Shown here: positions 36,529-46,272 of the stretch, piece by piece | Position numbering within the stretch: position 1 is the stretch's first letter | How the letters are laid out: the number at the start of each line of letters is the position of its first letter | NCBI RefSeq assembly: GCF_044197065.1 | Contig: NZ_JBIQOI010000003.1 | Coordinates: 1 to 64,000 of the forward strand | Source: Kluyvera ascorbata_C | GTDB taxonomy: Bacteria > Pseudomonadota > Gammaproteobacteria > Enterobacterales > Enterobacteriaceae | DNA length: 64,000 nt | Reading direction: 5' to 3' | The notes under the pieces: generated by a model | The model's input: only the letters and a program-made list of their open reading frames with translations | Told to the model about the DNA's origin: nothing | Databases searched by the model: none | Translations under genes and position numbers: made by a program

Positions 36529-37458
36529 ATGTCCAAAAAAATTGCCGTGATTGGCGAATGCATGATTGAGCTGTCCGAGAAGGGCGCACAAGTTAACCGC
36601 GGCTTTGGCGGCGACACCTTAAACACATCCGTCTATATTGCTCGCCAGGTTTCTCCTGCTGAACTCAGCGTCAATTACGTCACCGCGCTCGGCACCGACA
36701 CCTTCAGCCAGCAGATGATGGATGCCTGGCAGGCAGAGAACGTCAAAACCGACCTGATTCAGCGCATGAGCGACCGTATGCCTGGCCTGTACTACATCGA
36801 AACCGATGACACCGGCGAGCGTACGTTCTACTACTGGCGTAACGAAGCCGCGGCGAAGTTCTGGCTGGAGAGCGAGCAGTCTGCCGCCATCTGCGAACAG
36901 TTGGCGGGCTTTGACTACCTCTACCTGAGCGGTATCAGCCTGGCGATTCTCAGCCCGGCAAGCCGTGAGAAGCTGATTGCGCTGCTGAAACAGTGCCGCG
37001 CTAACGGCGGTAAGGTCATCTTCGACAATAACTACCGTCCACGCCTGTGGGTCAGTAAAGAAGAGACTCAGCAGGTCTACCAACAAATGTTGCAGTGCAC
37101 CGATATTGCCTTCCTGACCCTGGACGATGAAGACGCGCTGTGGGGCGAAAAGCCGGTTGAAGAAGTTATCGCTCGTACTCAGGCCGCTGGCGTCAGCGAA
37201 GTGGTCGTGAAACGCGGCGCAGATTCTTGCCTGGTAGCGATTACCGGCGAAGCGCTGGTTGACGTACCGGCGGTTAAGCTGCCAAAAGAGAAAGTGGTGG
37301 ATACCACCGCGGCAGGCGATTCCTTCAGCGCAGGCTATCTTTCCGTTCGCCTGACCGGCGGCGATGCGGCGGCAGCAGCGAAGCGTGGTCACCAGACGGC
37401 GAGCACCGTAATTCAGCACCGCGGGGCGATTATTCCACGCGATGCGATGCCTGCATAA
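36529..37458 (+). CDS. kdgK: KdgK, 2-keto-3-deoxygluconate kinase
   Basis: KdgK phosphorylates 2-keto-3-deoxy-D-gluconate to KDPG with ATP, feeding hexuronate and pectin breakdown into the Entner-Doudoroff aldolase step. The 309-residue PfkB-family kinase starts MSKKIAVIGECMIELSEKG and has the family signature DTTAAGDSFSAGYLSVRLTG near residue 255, with the catalytic Asp, plus GGDTLNTSVYIARQ. The ATG at 36529 fits the E. coli protein (309) better than the TTG or ATG just upstream. It is monocistronic, with a strong terminator. Confidence 0.96.
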   Translation: MSKKIAVIGECMIELSEKGAQVNRGFGGDTLNTSVYIARQVSPAELSVNYVTALGTDTFSQQMMDAWQAENVKTDLIQRMSDRMPGLYYIETDDTGERTFYYWRNEAAAKFWLESEQSAAICEQLAGFDYLYLSGISLAILSPASREKLIALLKQCRANGGKVIFDNNYRPRLWVSKEETQQVYQQMLQCTDIAFLTLDDEDALWGEKPVEEVIARTQAAGVSEVVVKRGADSCLVAITGEALVDVPAVKLPKEKVVDTTAAGDSFSAGYLSVRLTGGDAAAAAKRGHQTASTVIQHRGAIIPRDAMPA

Positions 37459-37476
37459 GGTTTCGCGGGTATAAAA

Positions 37477-37509
37477 AAACCTCTTCCGGTTGGGAGAGGT
37501 TTTTTTTCG
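37477..37509 (+). terminator. kdgK terminator
   Basis: The hairpin ACCTCTTCC / GGGAGAGGT with loop GGTT is flanked by seven A and eight T, so it could also work for transcription from the right. Confidence 0.85.
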
Positions 37510-37517
37510 TCTTTGGG

Positions 37518-37612
37518 TTACCCCTCACCCCGGCCCTCTCCCCATAGGGGCGAGGGAGAAAACCGGACAGTTCCCTCTCCCCTATGGGGAGAGGGTTAGA
37601 GTGAGGGGAACC
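37518..37612. repeat. long inverted repeat between kdgK and yhjJ
   Basis: CCCCTCACCCCGGCCCTCTC and its near-complement GAGAGGGTTAGAGTGAGGGG flank inner copies of CCCCATAGGGG-type palindromes. This is an intergenic palindromic element common in enterobacteria, between convergent genes. Confidence 0.75.
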
Positions 37613-37614
37613 CG

Positions 37615-39105
37615 CTACTGCGCTGGCGGAATATCCGTCACATCCTGATGGCTATCTTCCGTCGCCGTCGCCGCTTCCGCCGTCGGTGTCAGCATAATCT
37701 TGCCCCACACCTCTTGCAGATCTTTCATGTTGTACTCCGGCTCACCGGTCGGCTGCTGAAGAATTAGCGCCATATCCTGAGACAGCTGCTGGCGCAGATC
37801 CTGGTTAAGCATGTCCGGGGTCAGCGATTCGAGGAAGCTCTGACGCAGCTTCTGGTACTGCTCCGGCGCAATATCCACCACCTGGTTTTGCAATGAACGC
37901 ATACGCTGGCTAATCAGCATGTCGGTATCCATCCGCGCGTAGGTGGCGAACAGTTTTTGCAGCTCCAGCTTCTTCTGCGCAATCAGCGAATCAAACTCAT
38001 CTTCCGGCAGACCTTTCTCACGAATGGTTGCCAGCTCGCGGGCTACCAGCCCCAGGTTGCTCTCCAGCTTCTCGCCCGGAGATTCCAGGTTAATGCCGCA
38101 CTGGGCGCGCAGATACAGCACGCGACAGTCAAAGCCCAGGCCAATATCCTTCACGTTAGTACGACTCAGCTTCTGCTGGATATGCCAGAACAGCGCTTCA
38201 CGCGCCAGGTCGGCACGCCAGTAGCGCTGCAGCGCGGCGGACTCACGAATCGGCTGCCACGGGGTATCCCACATAATGGAGAGACGATCCTGGCGCACCG
38301 CATTGGTCATGATGCTCACCGCTTCCGGGTGCAGCGGCGACAGCGTTGGCACCGCGGCAGGTGTTTCACGTTTGCCCTTCAGCTCACCGAAAATCTTGCT
38401 GATCTGTTCAATGGTAGAACGGCTATCCACGTTGCCAACGACAATCAGCGTCATGGCATCCGGGGTGTACCATTTTTGATAGAACTCGGCCACATGCTTC
38501 GCATCTACCGGCAGCTTCAGCGGCTCTGCCGGGTCGTGACCCAGCATGGTAGAACCCTTCAGGCGATAGCGCCACCAGCCCTCTTTGGTATCCTGCGGCC
38601 AGGTTGCCACCATATCCTGCACGCCCAGCGCGTAGTTGACGGTGTCCGGCGTGATGCTCAATTTGCCAATCGAGGTAGCCAGCCAGTTCAACGCCTCTTT
38701 TTGCAGGTCGCTGCGGTTGTTTGGCAGGCTCAGGTTAAATCGGGTGTAATCATATGAGACGATCGCGGGCGGCAGCGGGCGTTTTGGATCGATGCTCTGC
38801 TGCCACATCGAGCGTGCCTGCATCGTCTGCAAGCCGCCGCTTTGGGTTAGCGCGATACGAGGAATAAGGTGGCTATAGCCCGTTTGCTGGGCGCTTTCAT
38901 CTAATGAACCAATATCAATCGAGAGCCGGACTTCTACACGGTCACTCGGGCGCTGCGGAGTGGCAAGGACCTGCCACTGAAAGCCATTAGACAACGTACC
39001 CTGTTGCCAGGCCGGGTCCGGCTGGAGCGCTTCTGCCTGCACATAGCTGGCTGCTGCCATCATCAGCAAACCACCGGCTAAAAGTCGAATTGTTGTGCCC
39101 TGCAT
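37615..39105 (-). CDS. yhjJ: YhjJ, periplasmic M16-like protein without the zinc site
   Basis: This 496-residue secreted protein of the M16 (pitrilysin) family, like E. coli YhjJ (498), has a signal peptide (MQGTTIRLLAGGLLMMAAAS, mature from about ALQPDPAWQQ). Two M16 domains are seen (DIGSLDESAQQTGYSHLIPR in the first; VNYALGVQDMVATW; KHVAEFYQKWYTPDAMTLIV). The HxxEH zinc motif should fall at GYSHLIPRI, where the Glu and second His are replaced by Pro and Arg, so peptidase activity is unlikely. The function is unknown; it may be a chaperone or binding protein. Confidence 0.92.
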   Translation of the reverse strand: MQGTTIRLLAGGLLMMAAASYVQAEALQPDPAWQQGTLSNGFQWQVLATPQRPSDRVEVRLSIDIGSLDESAQQTGYSHLIPRIALTQSGGLQTMQARSMWQQSIDPKRPLPPAIVSYDYTRFNLSLPNNRSDLQKEALNWLATSIGKLSITPDTVNYALGVQDMVATWPQDTKEGWWRYRLKGSTMLGHDPAEPLKLPVDAKHVAEFYQKWYTPDAMTLIVVGNVDSRSTIEQISKIFGELKGKRETPAAVPTLSPLHPEAVSIMTNAVRQDRLSIMWDTPWQPIRESAALQRYWRADLAREALFWHIQQKLSRTNVKDIGLGFDCRVLYLRAQCGINLESPGEKLESNLGLVARELATIREKGLPEDEFDSLIAQKKLELQKLFATYARMDTDMLISQRMRSLQNQVVDIAPEQYQKLRQSFLESLTPDMLNQDLRQQLSQDMALILQQPTGEPEYNMKDLQEVWGKIMLTPTAEAATATEDSHQDVTDIPPAQ

Positions 39106-39322
39106 GTGAACCCCTGATGAACGTTCCTGGTTATCCCCGCCAGAGTCCGAGCTGCTTGAGCGCGGATCTTTAGGGTATAAAAGACAACCGCCGCGGGCGA
39201 TTACCTAAAATAATGAAGCAAATACGTCAGTTAGACCACACAATCGCAAAAACGTCACATGGCTAAGTAAAATAAAATACAGGCTATAAGCAGCCAAATA
39301 ATGACGCCGCCTAATTATGCGC

Positions 39323-39358
39323 AGGAGCCCGCACTCCAGCAAGGGAGTACGGGCTTAA
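39323..39358 (-). terminator. hairpin after dctA (possible terminator)
   Basis: AGCCCGCACTCC and GGAGTACGGGCT form a 12-bp stem with one mismatch about 13 bp after the dctA stop on the minus strand. There is no clear U-tract, so it may stabilise the mRNA end rather than terminate alone. Confidence 0.5.
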
Positions 39359-39367
39359 GTGAGGAGA

Positions 39368-40654
39368 TTAAGAGGATAATTCGTGCGGTTTTTTAGCAGT
39401 CGGACGGTTATTGAGCACGTCGTCCAACTGTTGAGCGTCCAGCTGTTTCACTCGTTTTGCCACCACAATGGTCGCCACGCCGTTACCAATCAGGTTGGTT
39501 AATGCACGCGCTTCTGACATAAAGCGGTCAATCCCCAGAATCAGCGCCAGACCAGCAACCGGCAGATGACCGACCGCAGAGATGGTTGCCGCCAGCACGA
39601 TAAACCCACTACCGGTTACCCCCGCGGCCCCTTTCGAGGAGAGCAACAGCACCACCAGCAGCGTCACCTGATGGAAAATATCCATGTGGCTGTTGGTGGC
39701 CTGGGCGATAAATACCGCCGCCATCGTCAGGTAAATCGAGGTGCCGTCGAGGTTAAACGAGTAACCGGTCGGGATAACCAACCCCACCACCGACTTCCGA
39801 CATCCCAGTTTTTCCATCTTATCGAGCATACGCGGCAGCGCCGACTCGGAAGAGGAGGTTCCCAGCACAATCAGCAGCTCTTCGCGGATATAGCGGATGA
39901 ATTTGAAAATGCTGAAGCCGGTCGCGCGGGCAATCGAGCCCAGCACCACCACCACGAACAGAATACAGGTGATATAGAAGCAGATAATCAGCTGACCAAG
40001 CTGCACCAGGGTGCCGACGCCATATTTACCAATGGTGAAGGCCATCGCCCCGAACGCACCAATCGGTGCCAGGCGCATGATCATGTTGATGATACCGAAG
40101 ATAACCTGCGAGAAGCTTTCAATGACGTTGAAGATAAGCTGGCCTTTGCTGCCCAGGCGGTGCAGCGCGAAGCCAAACATCACCGCAAACAGCAGCACCT
40201 GCAGAATGTTGCCGCTGGCAAAGGCACCGATAACGCTGGAAGGAATAATATCCATCAGGAAGGCAATGATGCCCTGGTCTTTGGCCTGCTCGGCGTACAT
40301 CGCCACCGCCTTGGCATCAAGCGTAGCCGGGTCAACGTTCATGCCCGCGCCAGGCTGAACCACGTTAACGATGACCAGGCCAATAATCAGCGCGATGGTG
40401 CTGACCACTTCAAAGTAGAGCAGCGCCACGGCGCCAGTGCGCCCTACCGCTTTCATGCTTTCCATGCCCGCAATACCGGTGACTACCGTACAAAAGATAA
40501 CCGGCGCAATCACCATTTTAATCAGTTTAACGAAGGCATCGCCAAGCGGTTTCATTTGCGCGCCCAATTCCGGGTAATAGTGACCGAGCAACACACCGAT
40601 CACTATCGCCGTCAGCACCTGGAAATAGAGGCTTTTGAAGAAAGAGGTTTTCAT
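39368..40654 (-). CDS. dctA: DctA, C4-dicarboxylate/H+ symporter
   Basis: DctA takes up succinate, fumarate, malate and orotate under aerobic conditions. The 428-residue inner-membrane protein (E. coli 428) belongs to the DAACS family. It shows the serine-rich motif (VLGTSSSESALPRMLDKMEK, tip of hairpin 1, about residue 270) and the substrate/cation-binding TM7 motif (YSFNLDGTSIYLTMAAVFIA), with GSGFIVLAATIS in hairpin 2. In E. coli it is controlled by CRP and by the DcuS/DcuR system; I see only a weak CRP-like half-site in the 145-bp upstream gap. Confidence 0.97.
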   Translation of the reverse strand: MKTSFFKSLYFQVLTAIVIGVLLGHYYPELGAQMKPLGDAFVKLIKMVIAPVIFCTVVTGIAGMESMKAVGRTGAVALLYFEVVSTIALIIGLVIVNVVQPGAGMNVDPATLDAKAVAMYAEQAKDQGIIAFLMDIIPSSVIGAFASGNILQVLLFAVMFGFALHRLGSKGQLIFNVIESFSQVIFGIINMIMRLAPIGAFGAMAFTIGKYGVGTLVQLGQLIICFYITCILFVVVVLGSIARATGFSIFKFIRYIREELLIVLGTSSSESALPRMLDKMEKLGCRKSVVGLVIPTGYSFNLDGTSIYLTMAAVFIAQATNSHMDIFHQVTLLVVLLLSSKGAAGVTGSGFIVLAATISAVGHLPVAGLALILGIDRFMSEARALTNLIGNGVATIVVAKRVKQLDAQQLDDVLNNRPTAKKPHELSS

Positions 40655-40799
40655 AGGATGTCCTTAAGCTATAGCCACAGGAAATGTAGGGATTATTTTT
40701 ACCTGTTGGCACAAAATAACATCCAAGAAACATAATCGAAATATTTGTACGTTAATTTGATACTTAATTGTTAAAAATTTGAGCTGACACGCACAATCG

Positions 40800-42815
40800 C
40801 TAACTCTGATCTCCCGGAAGCAGTGAATTGTCCTTACCCAGATAATCTTGTTCAAAAACGTCGATTGGTACGGCGCGCGCAAACAAAAAGCCCTGCAGGA
40901 TATCGACATCCGCCGCACGCAGCCACGCATATTGTTCTTTACTTTCAACACCTTCCGCAACCATTTTCAGGTTAAGGCTCCGCCCAAGCTGAATGATAGC
41001 CGCCACCATGCTGGTATCTTCCGGCAGACTGTCGATAAAGATTTTGTCAATTTTGAGAATGTCCACGGGGACCGATTTCATATGCTGTAGCTGACGCAGG
41101 CCTGCGTAGCCCATGCCGAAATCATCCAACGCAATTCTGACCCCAGCGTTACGCAGCGGACGTAAAATCGCCACCGCGGCTTTCGGGTCGTCGATACGTC
41201 GGCTTTCCGTCACTTCCAGAATCAACGTACCCGGCGCGATGCGGTATCGGTTGAGCAGCGCCAGCATGTCAGAAACCATATCGTGATGCAGAAGCTGTAG
41301 CGCAGAAATGTTGACTGAAATCGGCAACATAATGCCGTGCGACTGCCAGACGGCAAGCTGGCGGCAGGATTCTTCAAGCACCCAGTGCCCGACCGTCACC
41401 ATCAGACCACAGGACTCAATGCTATCGATAAGATCGTTGGGCAGCGCCCAGCTTCCGTCCGGCTGGCGCTGACGCAGCAGGACTTCCGCGCTGCACACCT
41501 TGCCCGTGGTGGTCGCCACCTGCGGCTGCAGCCAGATAGAGAACTGCTGATTATCGAGCGCGGTCAGAATATCGCTCTCTTCAGTCAGGCGCTTCTGCGC
41601 TTTTACCATCTGCTCCGGGTCGAAAAACTCAATCTGGTTTTTCCCTTTACGGCGGGCAGTGAAAGCCGCTGAGAGCGAGCGACGATAGAACTGTTCTGCC
41701 GTTAACCCGTCGTTGTACATCGCAATACCCACGCTGGCGCTCGGGCGTAGCTGAATACCCTGCAACGGCAAACGTTCATTAATGATAGTGAGTACTTGCT
41801 GACCTAATGTGATCGCATGCCACGGCTCTTTGACGTCGTAGGCCAGAATCACAAAGTCGTAGCCGCTCACCTGCGCCAGCACCATGCGCGGCGAAATCAC
41901 CTGTTTAATCTTCTCAGCCAGCGTCAGCAGCAGCATTTCTCGCTGCTCTTCTTTCAGTACGCCCGCGGTGTCCTGCAAGGTTTCACAGGCAATGGTCAGC
42001 AATGCCACCGGCGTTTTACGCACCAGGCTCTGCTCCAACAGCCCTAACAGGAAAGCCTTATTCGGCAGGTCTGACACCGGGAAACGGGTCGACTGACCGC
42101 TCAGTTCGTCATACTGGCGCAGCAGCGCCTGCTGGTTACGGTTGTAGCTTCGCACCAGCGTACCGATTTCATCGTCGTGATGAAGACGCGGTAGCGAGAG
42201 CTGATGGCCAATGCGATCGGCCCCCGGCAGGTCGTGAATCTCATAGGCAATGCTGCGCAGCGGCCTGACAATCAGCCGATTGATACACCAGGTCAGCGCC
42301 ACGGTCAGCATCAAAACGAGCAAAAAGTAAGCGGTCACTATCGTTGCCAGCGCGCTCATCACGAACTTGTACATACGATAAGGGTCGGCCTGGAGCACCA
42401 GATAGGCCAGCGGCTGCGGGTTTGCCGGACGCTCCAGCGAATACAGCGGCAGTGAAATCTGTACCGGAAGTTCAAAAATGCGCGTGATGTTAACCGGAAC
42501 CGGGCGCTCTGGAATAAAGCTCATCCGCAGCGCCTGAAACTGGTTTGGCAGTACCACGTCGGCACGGCTCACGATGCCCGAGGGTTGAATGCGTCCGAGA
42601 ATGGACTCTGCCTCGGGAATATCGGCTTTAAGGATGGCCGCTGACAGCGGCTGGCGTACCGAGCGGGCGATACTCTCTAATTGCGTCGCGGTGTTATAGC
42701 GATCCTGCTGGACAAAGTGGAACAATAAGATGAAGCAAAAGACGAACAAAAACAACATGGTAACAACCGCCACCATGGCCATTTGTTTTATTGTAAGGGA
42801 ACGGCTAACGCGCAA
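40800..42815 (-). CDS. pdeK: PdeK (YhjK), membrane HAMP-GGDEF-EAL protein
   Basis: This 671-residue inner-membrane c-di-GMP protein has a helix near residues 15-35 (MVAVVTMLFLFVFCFILLFH), a periplasmic sensor region (35-150), a second helix (VMSALATIVTAYFLLVLMLT) and a HAMP region. A degenerate GGDEF domain follows, where the active site reads SGYDF, so cyclase activity is unlikely. The C-terminal EAL domain has EVLLRQ, DDFGMGYAGL and VEGVES, with the usual catalytic residues, so it is probably an active phosphodiesterase. It lies just downstream of bcsC, as in E. coli, which hints at local control of cellulose synthesis. Confidence 0.92.
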   Translation of the reverse strand: MRVSRSLTIKQMAMVAVVTMLFLFVFCFILLFHFVQQDRYNTATQLESIARSVRQPLSAAILKADIPEAESILGRIQPSGIVSRADVVLPNQFQALRMSFIPERPVPVNITRIFELPVQISLPLYSLERPANPQPLAYLVLQADPYRMYKFVMSALATIVTAYFLLVLMLTVALTWCINRLIVRPLRSIAYEIHDLPGADRIGHQLSLPRLHHDDEIGTLVRSYNRNQQALLRQYDELSGQSTRFPVSDLPNKAFLLGLLEQSLVRKTPVALLTIACETLQDTAGVLKEEQREMLLLTLAEKIKQVISPRMVLAQVSGYDFVILAYDVKEPWHAITLGQQVLTIINERLPLQGIQLRPSASVGIAMYNDGLTAEQFYRRSLSAAFTARRKGKNQIEFFDPEQMVKAQKRLTEESDILTALDNQQFSIWLQPQVATTTGKVCSAEVLLRQRQPDGSWALPNDLIDSIESCGLMVTVGHWVLEESCRQLAVWQSHGIMLPISVNISALQLLHHDMVSDMLALLNRYRIAPGTLILEVTESRRIDDPKAAVAILRPLRNAGVRIALDDFGMGYAGLRQLQHMKSVPVDILKIDKIFIDSLPEDTSMVAAIIQLGRSLNLKMVAEGVESKEQYAWLRAADVDILQGFLFARAVPIDVFEQDYLGKDNSLLPGDQS

Positions 42816-42963
42816 AAGAGCTCTCCACTGATACGAACGTATTGCTCAGGCATCGAGAATAACGAGGCTGGCGGCAAAGTCAAAATAGACTCCGCCGCAA
42901 TAATTATAACCCGGTGTAGTACCGGGTTATATAAGACGAATACCTATATTCGGAACGGCAGGA

Positions 42964-45900
42964 TTACCAGTCTGCGTAAGGCGTGAGCGGCTGCGGTGGC
43001 ATATCGAGGTCGCCCTGCCAGCCGGCGGCAGAGTAACGCACATAAAGCAGCGCGTGGCTCGGGGTGTAATCCTTCGCCTGCTGGATATCGACACCTGCGC
43101 CCACGAACCAGTTGGAGGTCACGCGCCGTTCGATGATGGCTCTCGCGGTGTAGCCCACACCCGTACTGCTGCTCGCATGATTTTTATCGTCGCTGGCGTC
43201 ATCCTGCCAGACCTGCGGAATCAGGTTCATCAGTGGGTAACGCTGTTCCGTACTGGAGCGTGAATGCGACCAGGAAACAGAGCCGCCCAACTCCCACGAC
43301 CAGTTTTCCGTACGCTGACGCCAGTTAACCGGGATGGCAAATGACAGATACTCCTGCGGGCTGTAGTAGCCCCCCTGACCCAGGGTGTAGCCGCTAAGAT
43401 CCTTCTGATAGTGCCAAATCATATTGTTCAGGCCAACGGTCACCCGGCGGTTATTCTCGTTAATAACCTTATAGTAATAACCGGTCATCCAGCGTACGCG
43501 CCAGTTGTCGGCGACATTTTTACCGGTCAATTGGTCGCCGCCCAGCGACGCCCACACGCCGTTAGCTTCACCTTTATCGTAGCTCAGGCTGATGCCGCCG
43601 CCGTTCGCCCGCACGCCGCCCCAAGTGGTGCCAGGATGCGCGCCATTGTCGTTATCCTTTTGCCCACCAAATGCCAGCAGCGAGCTAGAGATCGGGCGAC
43701 GATGCGCGTTAACCGTGTAACCCAGCGGGCCGACGTCGCTGCTGTAGCTCAGGCCACCGACAACGTCCACCACGTTAAAGCCCATCGGGGTGGTACCAAT
43801 GTCCGCATTCCAGGTGTCATTTTTCCAGCCAATCGCCACGCTGGCGCCGCTGTCGCTCTGGTGCGTTGAACCATGACAGGCGGATAAGTTACAGGTCCCC
43901 CACTGGTTGTTGTACTGGTTCTTACTGTCGGTCTCGAAGTTACTGACGTCCATATTCACCAGATCCGAGCGGAAGAACATCCGGCCATCGGCCAGCGGTG
44001 CATCGACCTGGAACATGGTGGTATGCGCTTTCAGGTCGGAGTAACCGCCCGTACCGCTTGAACCCCAGAAGTCATGCTGCAAGGTGACGTTCAGGTCCTG
44101 CTGACGGTATAAATCCGCCGCATCGCTGCGCACGCCGCGCTTGAGCCAGTCGTCTTTCTCGTCGTTACGCGTCAGACGGGTAAAGGTGTCGTTATCCACC
44201 GGCCGCGTTGGCGTAACCTGCGCGGCCACCATCGCATCTTTGTAGGTTTCCAGCGCCTGTTTCGGGTTGCCATCCTGCGCCTGATAACGGGCGGCATCAC
44301 GCAGCACCATCGCGGTATCCATTGACGGTGGCTGCGATTTTGCCTGCGGGATCAGGGCGGTCATCATTTGCTGAGCCGCGGCGGTATCACCTAGTTTTGC
44401 GCTAACCAGCGCGATACGGCGCTGAGTATTGAGTGAACGTTCGCCCTCGGCAGGCAGTTGTGCCAACTGCTGGCGTGCGGCCAGCGTATTGCCCTCGCCA
44501 GCATAGACTTCCGCCATGCCCAGATGCGCATCTTCGTTATGCGGGTCTTTCGCCAGCACGGCGTTATATTCCGTAAGCGCAGCGGCATTATCGCCCCGCT
44601 GCTGCGCCCAGTCGGCGAGCGTTGAGTGAATACGAGCGGATTCAGGCTGTTGTTTTAACAGCGCAATCGCCTGCGCTTCCTGGCCGCCATCGCGTAGACG
44701 GTTGGCCTGAGCAATCAACTGGTCGCTGCGCAGACGCTGGTCAAGCTCACGAATGTTATCGCTCCACTGCGCCTGCGGCAGCGCCGCCAGATGCGCCAGT
44801 GCGGCCTGGTCCTGGCCATTGCCAGAAAGATAAAGCCCGTTGGCGTAGACCTGATCGGCATCGGCTGGCTTTTTACGCGCCAGATTAAGCATCAAATTGT
44901 CGGCTTCACCACGCTGCCCGGCGCTCACCAGGTCACGGGAAAGGCGATAAGTTATCCACACGTCATCCGGCGAGAGCGCCAGTCGACGGCGTTGAATTTC
45001 AGCCGCTTGCGCCCAATTGCCCTTATTCTCCAGCGCTTCAGCCTGCTGAGAGAGACGATCATTGGTCAGGCTGCGCTCGATATCGTCAATGCTACGACGC
45101 TGGCTCGCAGAAAGACCGTTGATAAAGGCAGTGGCTTTTTCCGGCGACTCGGCGCGGTAGATGTTCGCCAGCCCGCGCACCGCGCTGCTGTTGCCACGGT
45201 CGAGACGCAGCGCCTGCTGATAGAAACGTTCTGCCGAGGCGCTATCTTTACGCGCCATCGCCACATCGCCCAGCCCCAGCACTGCATAACTGTCCGTTGC
45301 ATCAAGCTTACGTGCCTGCTGGTAGAAACCTTCAGCCTGAGCCAGATTGTTGGCCTTGAGCGCCGCGTCGCCTTTGCGAATCAGCGGCCAGTAGAGCTGC
45401 CAGGTCTGCGGCGTGTTGTCTGCGGCCTGCGCCACTTTTTCCTGTTCTACCGCTTTAGCGCGCAGAACCGGGTCCGCCATCTGTTTTTGCTGTTCGGCCA
45501 GCATCGCCCGGGCGCTGTCCGCCGATTCACCGCTGCTGAAAATCATCAGATAGCGCTGCAGGGCCTGTACACTGGACGGGCTGACGGCCTGGTCTTTGAT
45601 AGACTTAAACCACAGGTCACTCGCCGGTCCGCGCCCGCTTGACGATTTTGCCATTTGTTCCAGCACGTTAAACGCGTCATCACGCTGGTTAGCGGCAAGC
45701 AGCATATTGGCGAGCGTCATTTGCAGGCCAACGTTACCGGGGTTCTGTTTGTTCAGCGTTTGCAGGTGTTTAAGCGCTTCATCGCGTCGCGCCGGAATTT
45801 TGGCGACCGTAGTCCAGTACTCTACCGCATAGTCACCGTCCGGCGGCGCACCGTTAAAGGCTTTTTCATAGTCAGCCAGCGCTTCTGGAACATGCCCGGT

Positions 45901-46272
45901 TGTCGCCAGCAAACGTGCCTGCTGAAGCGCCTGACGACCGGCATCAGTGTTCAGGCCAATCTCCACGCGGGCGGTGTTGTATTCCGTTGAATTTGGTGCC
46001 ACCTGCGCCAGTTTTTGCAGCTGCTTTTGCGCGCCAGCGGTATCGCCCTGGCGCAGCAGGTAACGCAGACGCGCTGCAAGCACCTGTGGATTGTTGGGAT
46101 TAATCAGCTCCAGCCGATACAGCGATTGCTGTACCAAATCATCCCGTTTGCTGGCTTCTCCAAGGCGCACCTGGTTGAGCAGCTGTTCTTCTGCCGAGGT
46201 GTCTGCATAGCCCGGCTGTACCAGCGTCAGCCCCAGAGAGAGGGTGATTAAACTTAATGTGAACTTGCGCAT
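42964..46272 (-). CDS. bcsC: BcsC, cellulose export outer-membrane protein
   Basis: BcsC is the periplasmic TPR scaffold and outer-membrane porin that lets the cellulose chain leave the cell. It has a signal peptide (SLITLSLGLTLVQPGYA), about nineteen tetratricopeptide-like repeats from residue 25 to about 720 (e.g. NNLAQAEGFYQQARKLDATD, DSASAERFYQQALRLDRGN), and a C-terminal beta barrel (about 750-1102). The length is 1102 residues, a little shorter than E. coli (1157). It overlaps bcsZ by 19 nt and is the last gene of bcsRQABZC. Confidence 0.95.
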   Translation of the reverse strand: MRKFTLSLITLSLGLTLVQPGYADTSAEEQLLNQVRLGEASKRDDLVQQSLYRLELINPNNPQVLAARLRYLLRQGDTAGAQKQLQKLAQVAPNSTEYNTARVEIGLNTDAGRQALQQARLLATTGHVPEALADYEKAFNGAPPDGDYAVEYWTTVAKIPARRDEALKHLQTLNKQNPGNVGLQMTLANMLLAANQRDDAFNVLEQMAKSSSGRGPASDLWFKSIKDQAVSPSSVQALQRYLMIFSSGESADSARAMLAEQQKQMADPVLRAKAVEQEKVAQAADNTPQTWQLYWPLIRKGDAALKANNLAQAEGFYQQARKLDATDSYAVLGLGDVAMARKDSASAERFYQQALRLDRGNSSAVRGLANIYRAESPEKATAFINGLSASQRRSIDDIERSLTNDRLSQQAEALENKGNWAQAAEIQRRRLALSPDDVWITYRLSRDLVSAGQRGEADNLMLNLARKKPADADQVYANGLYLSGNGQDQAALAHLAALPQAQWSDNIRELDQRLRSDQLIAQANRLRDGGQEAQAIALLKQQPESARIHSTLADWAQQRGDNAAALTEYNAVLAKDPHNEDAHLGMAEVYAGEGNTLAARQQLAQLPAEGERSLNTQRRIALVSAKLGDTAAAQQMMTALIPQAKSQPPSMDTAMVLRDAARYQAQDGNPKQALETYKDAMVAAQVTPTRPVDNDTFTRLTRNDEKDDWLKRGVRSDAADLYRQQDLNVTLQHDFWGSSGTGGYSDLKAHTTMFQVDAPLADGRMFFRSDLVNMDVSNFETDSKNQYNNQWGTCNLSACHGSTHQSDSGASVAIGWKNDTWNADIGTTPMGFNVVDVVGGLSYSSDVGPLGYTVNAHRRPISSSLLAFGGQKDNDNGAHPGTTWGGVRANGGGISLSYDKGEANGVWASLGGDQLTGKNVADNWRVRWMTGYYYKVINENNRRVTVGLNNMIWHYQKDLSGYTLGQGGYYSPQEYLSFAIPVNWRQRTENWSWELGGSVSWSHSRSSTEQRYPLMNLIPQVWQDDASDDKNHASSSTGVGYTARAIIERRVTSNWFVGAGVDIQQAKDYTPSHALLYVRYSAAGWQGDLDMPPQPLTPYADW

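Noticed and set aside
37518..37612. Possible CRISPR-like or attachment-site repeat
   Set aside because: It is a single inverted repeat without regularly spaced direct repeats; a known type of intergenic palindrome.
39566..40735. 389-residue open frame on the + strand opposite dctA
   Set aside because: It is a shadow of dctA codon bias, with a His/Asp/Asn/Arg-rich composition of no known family, while dctA itself is full length and conserved.
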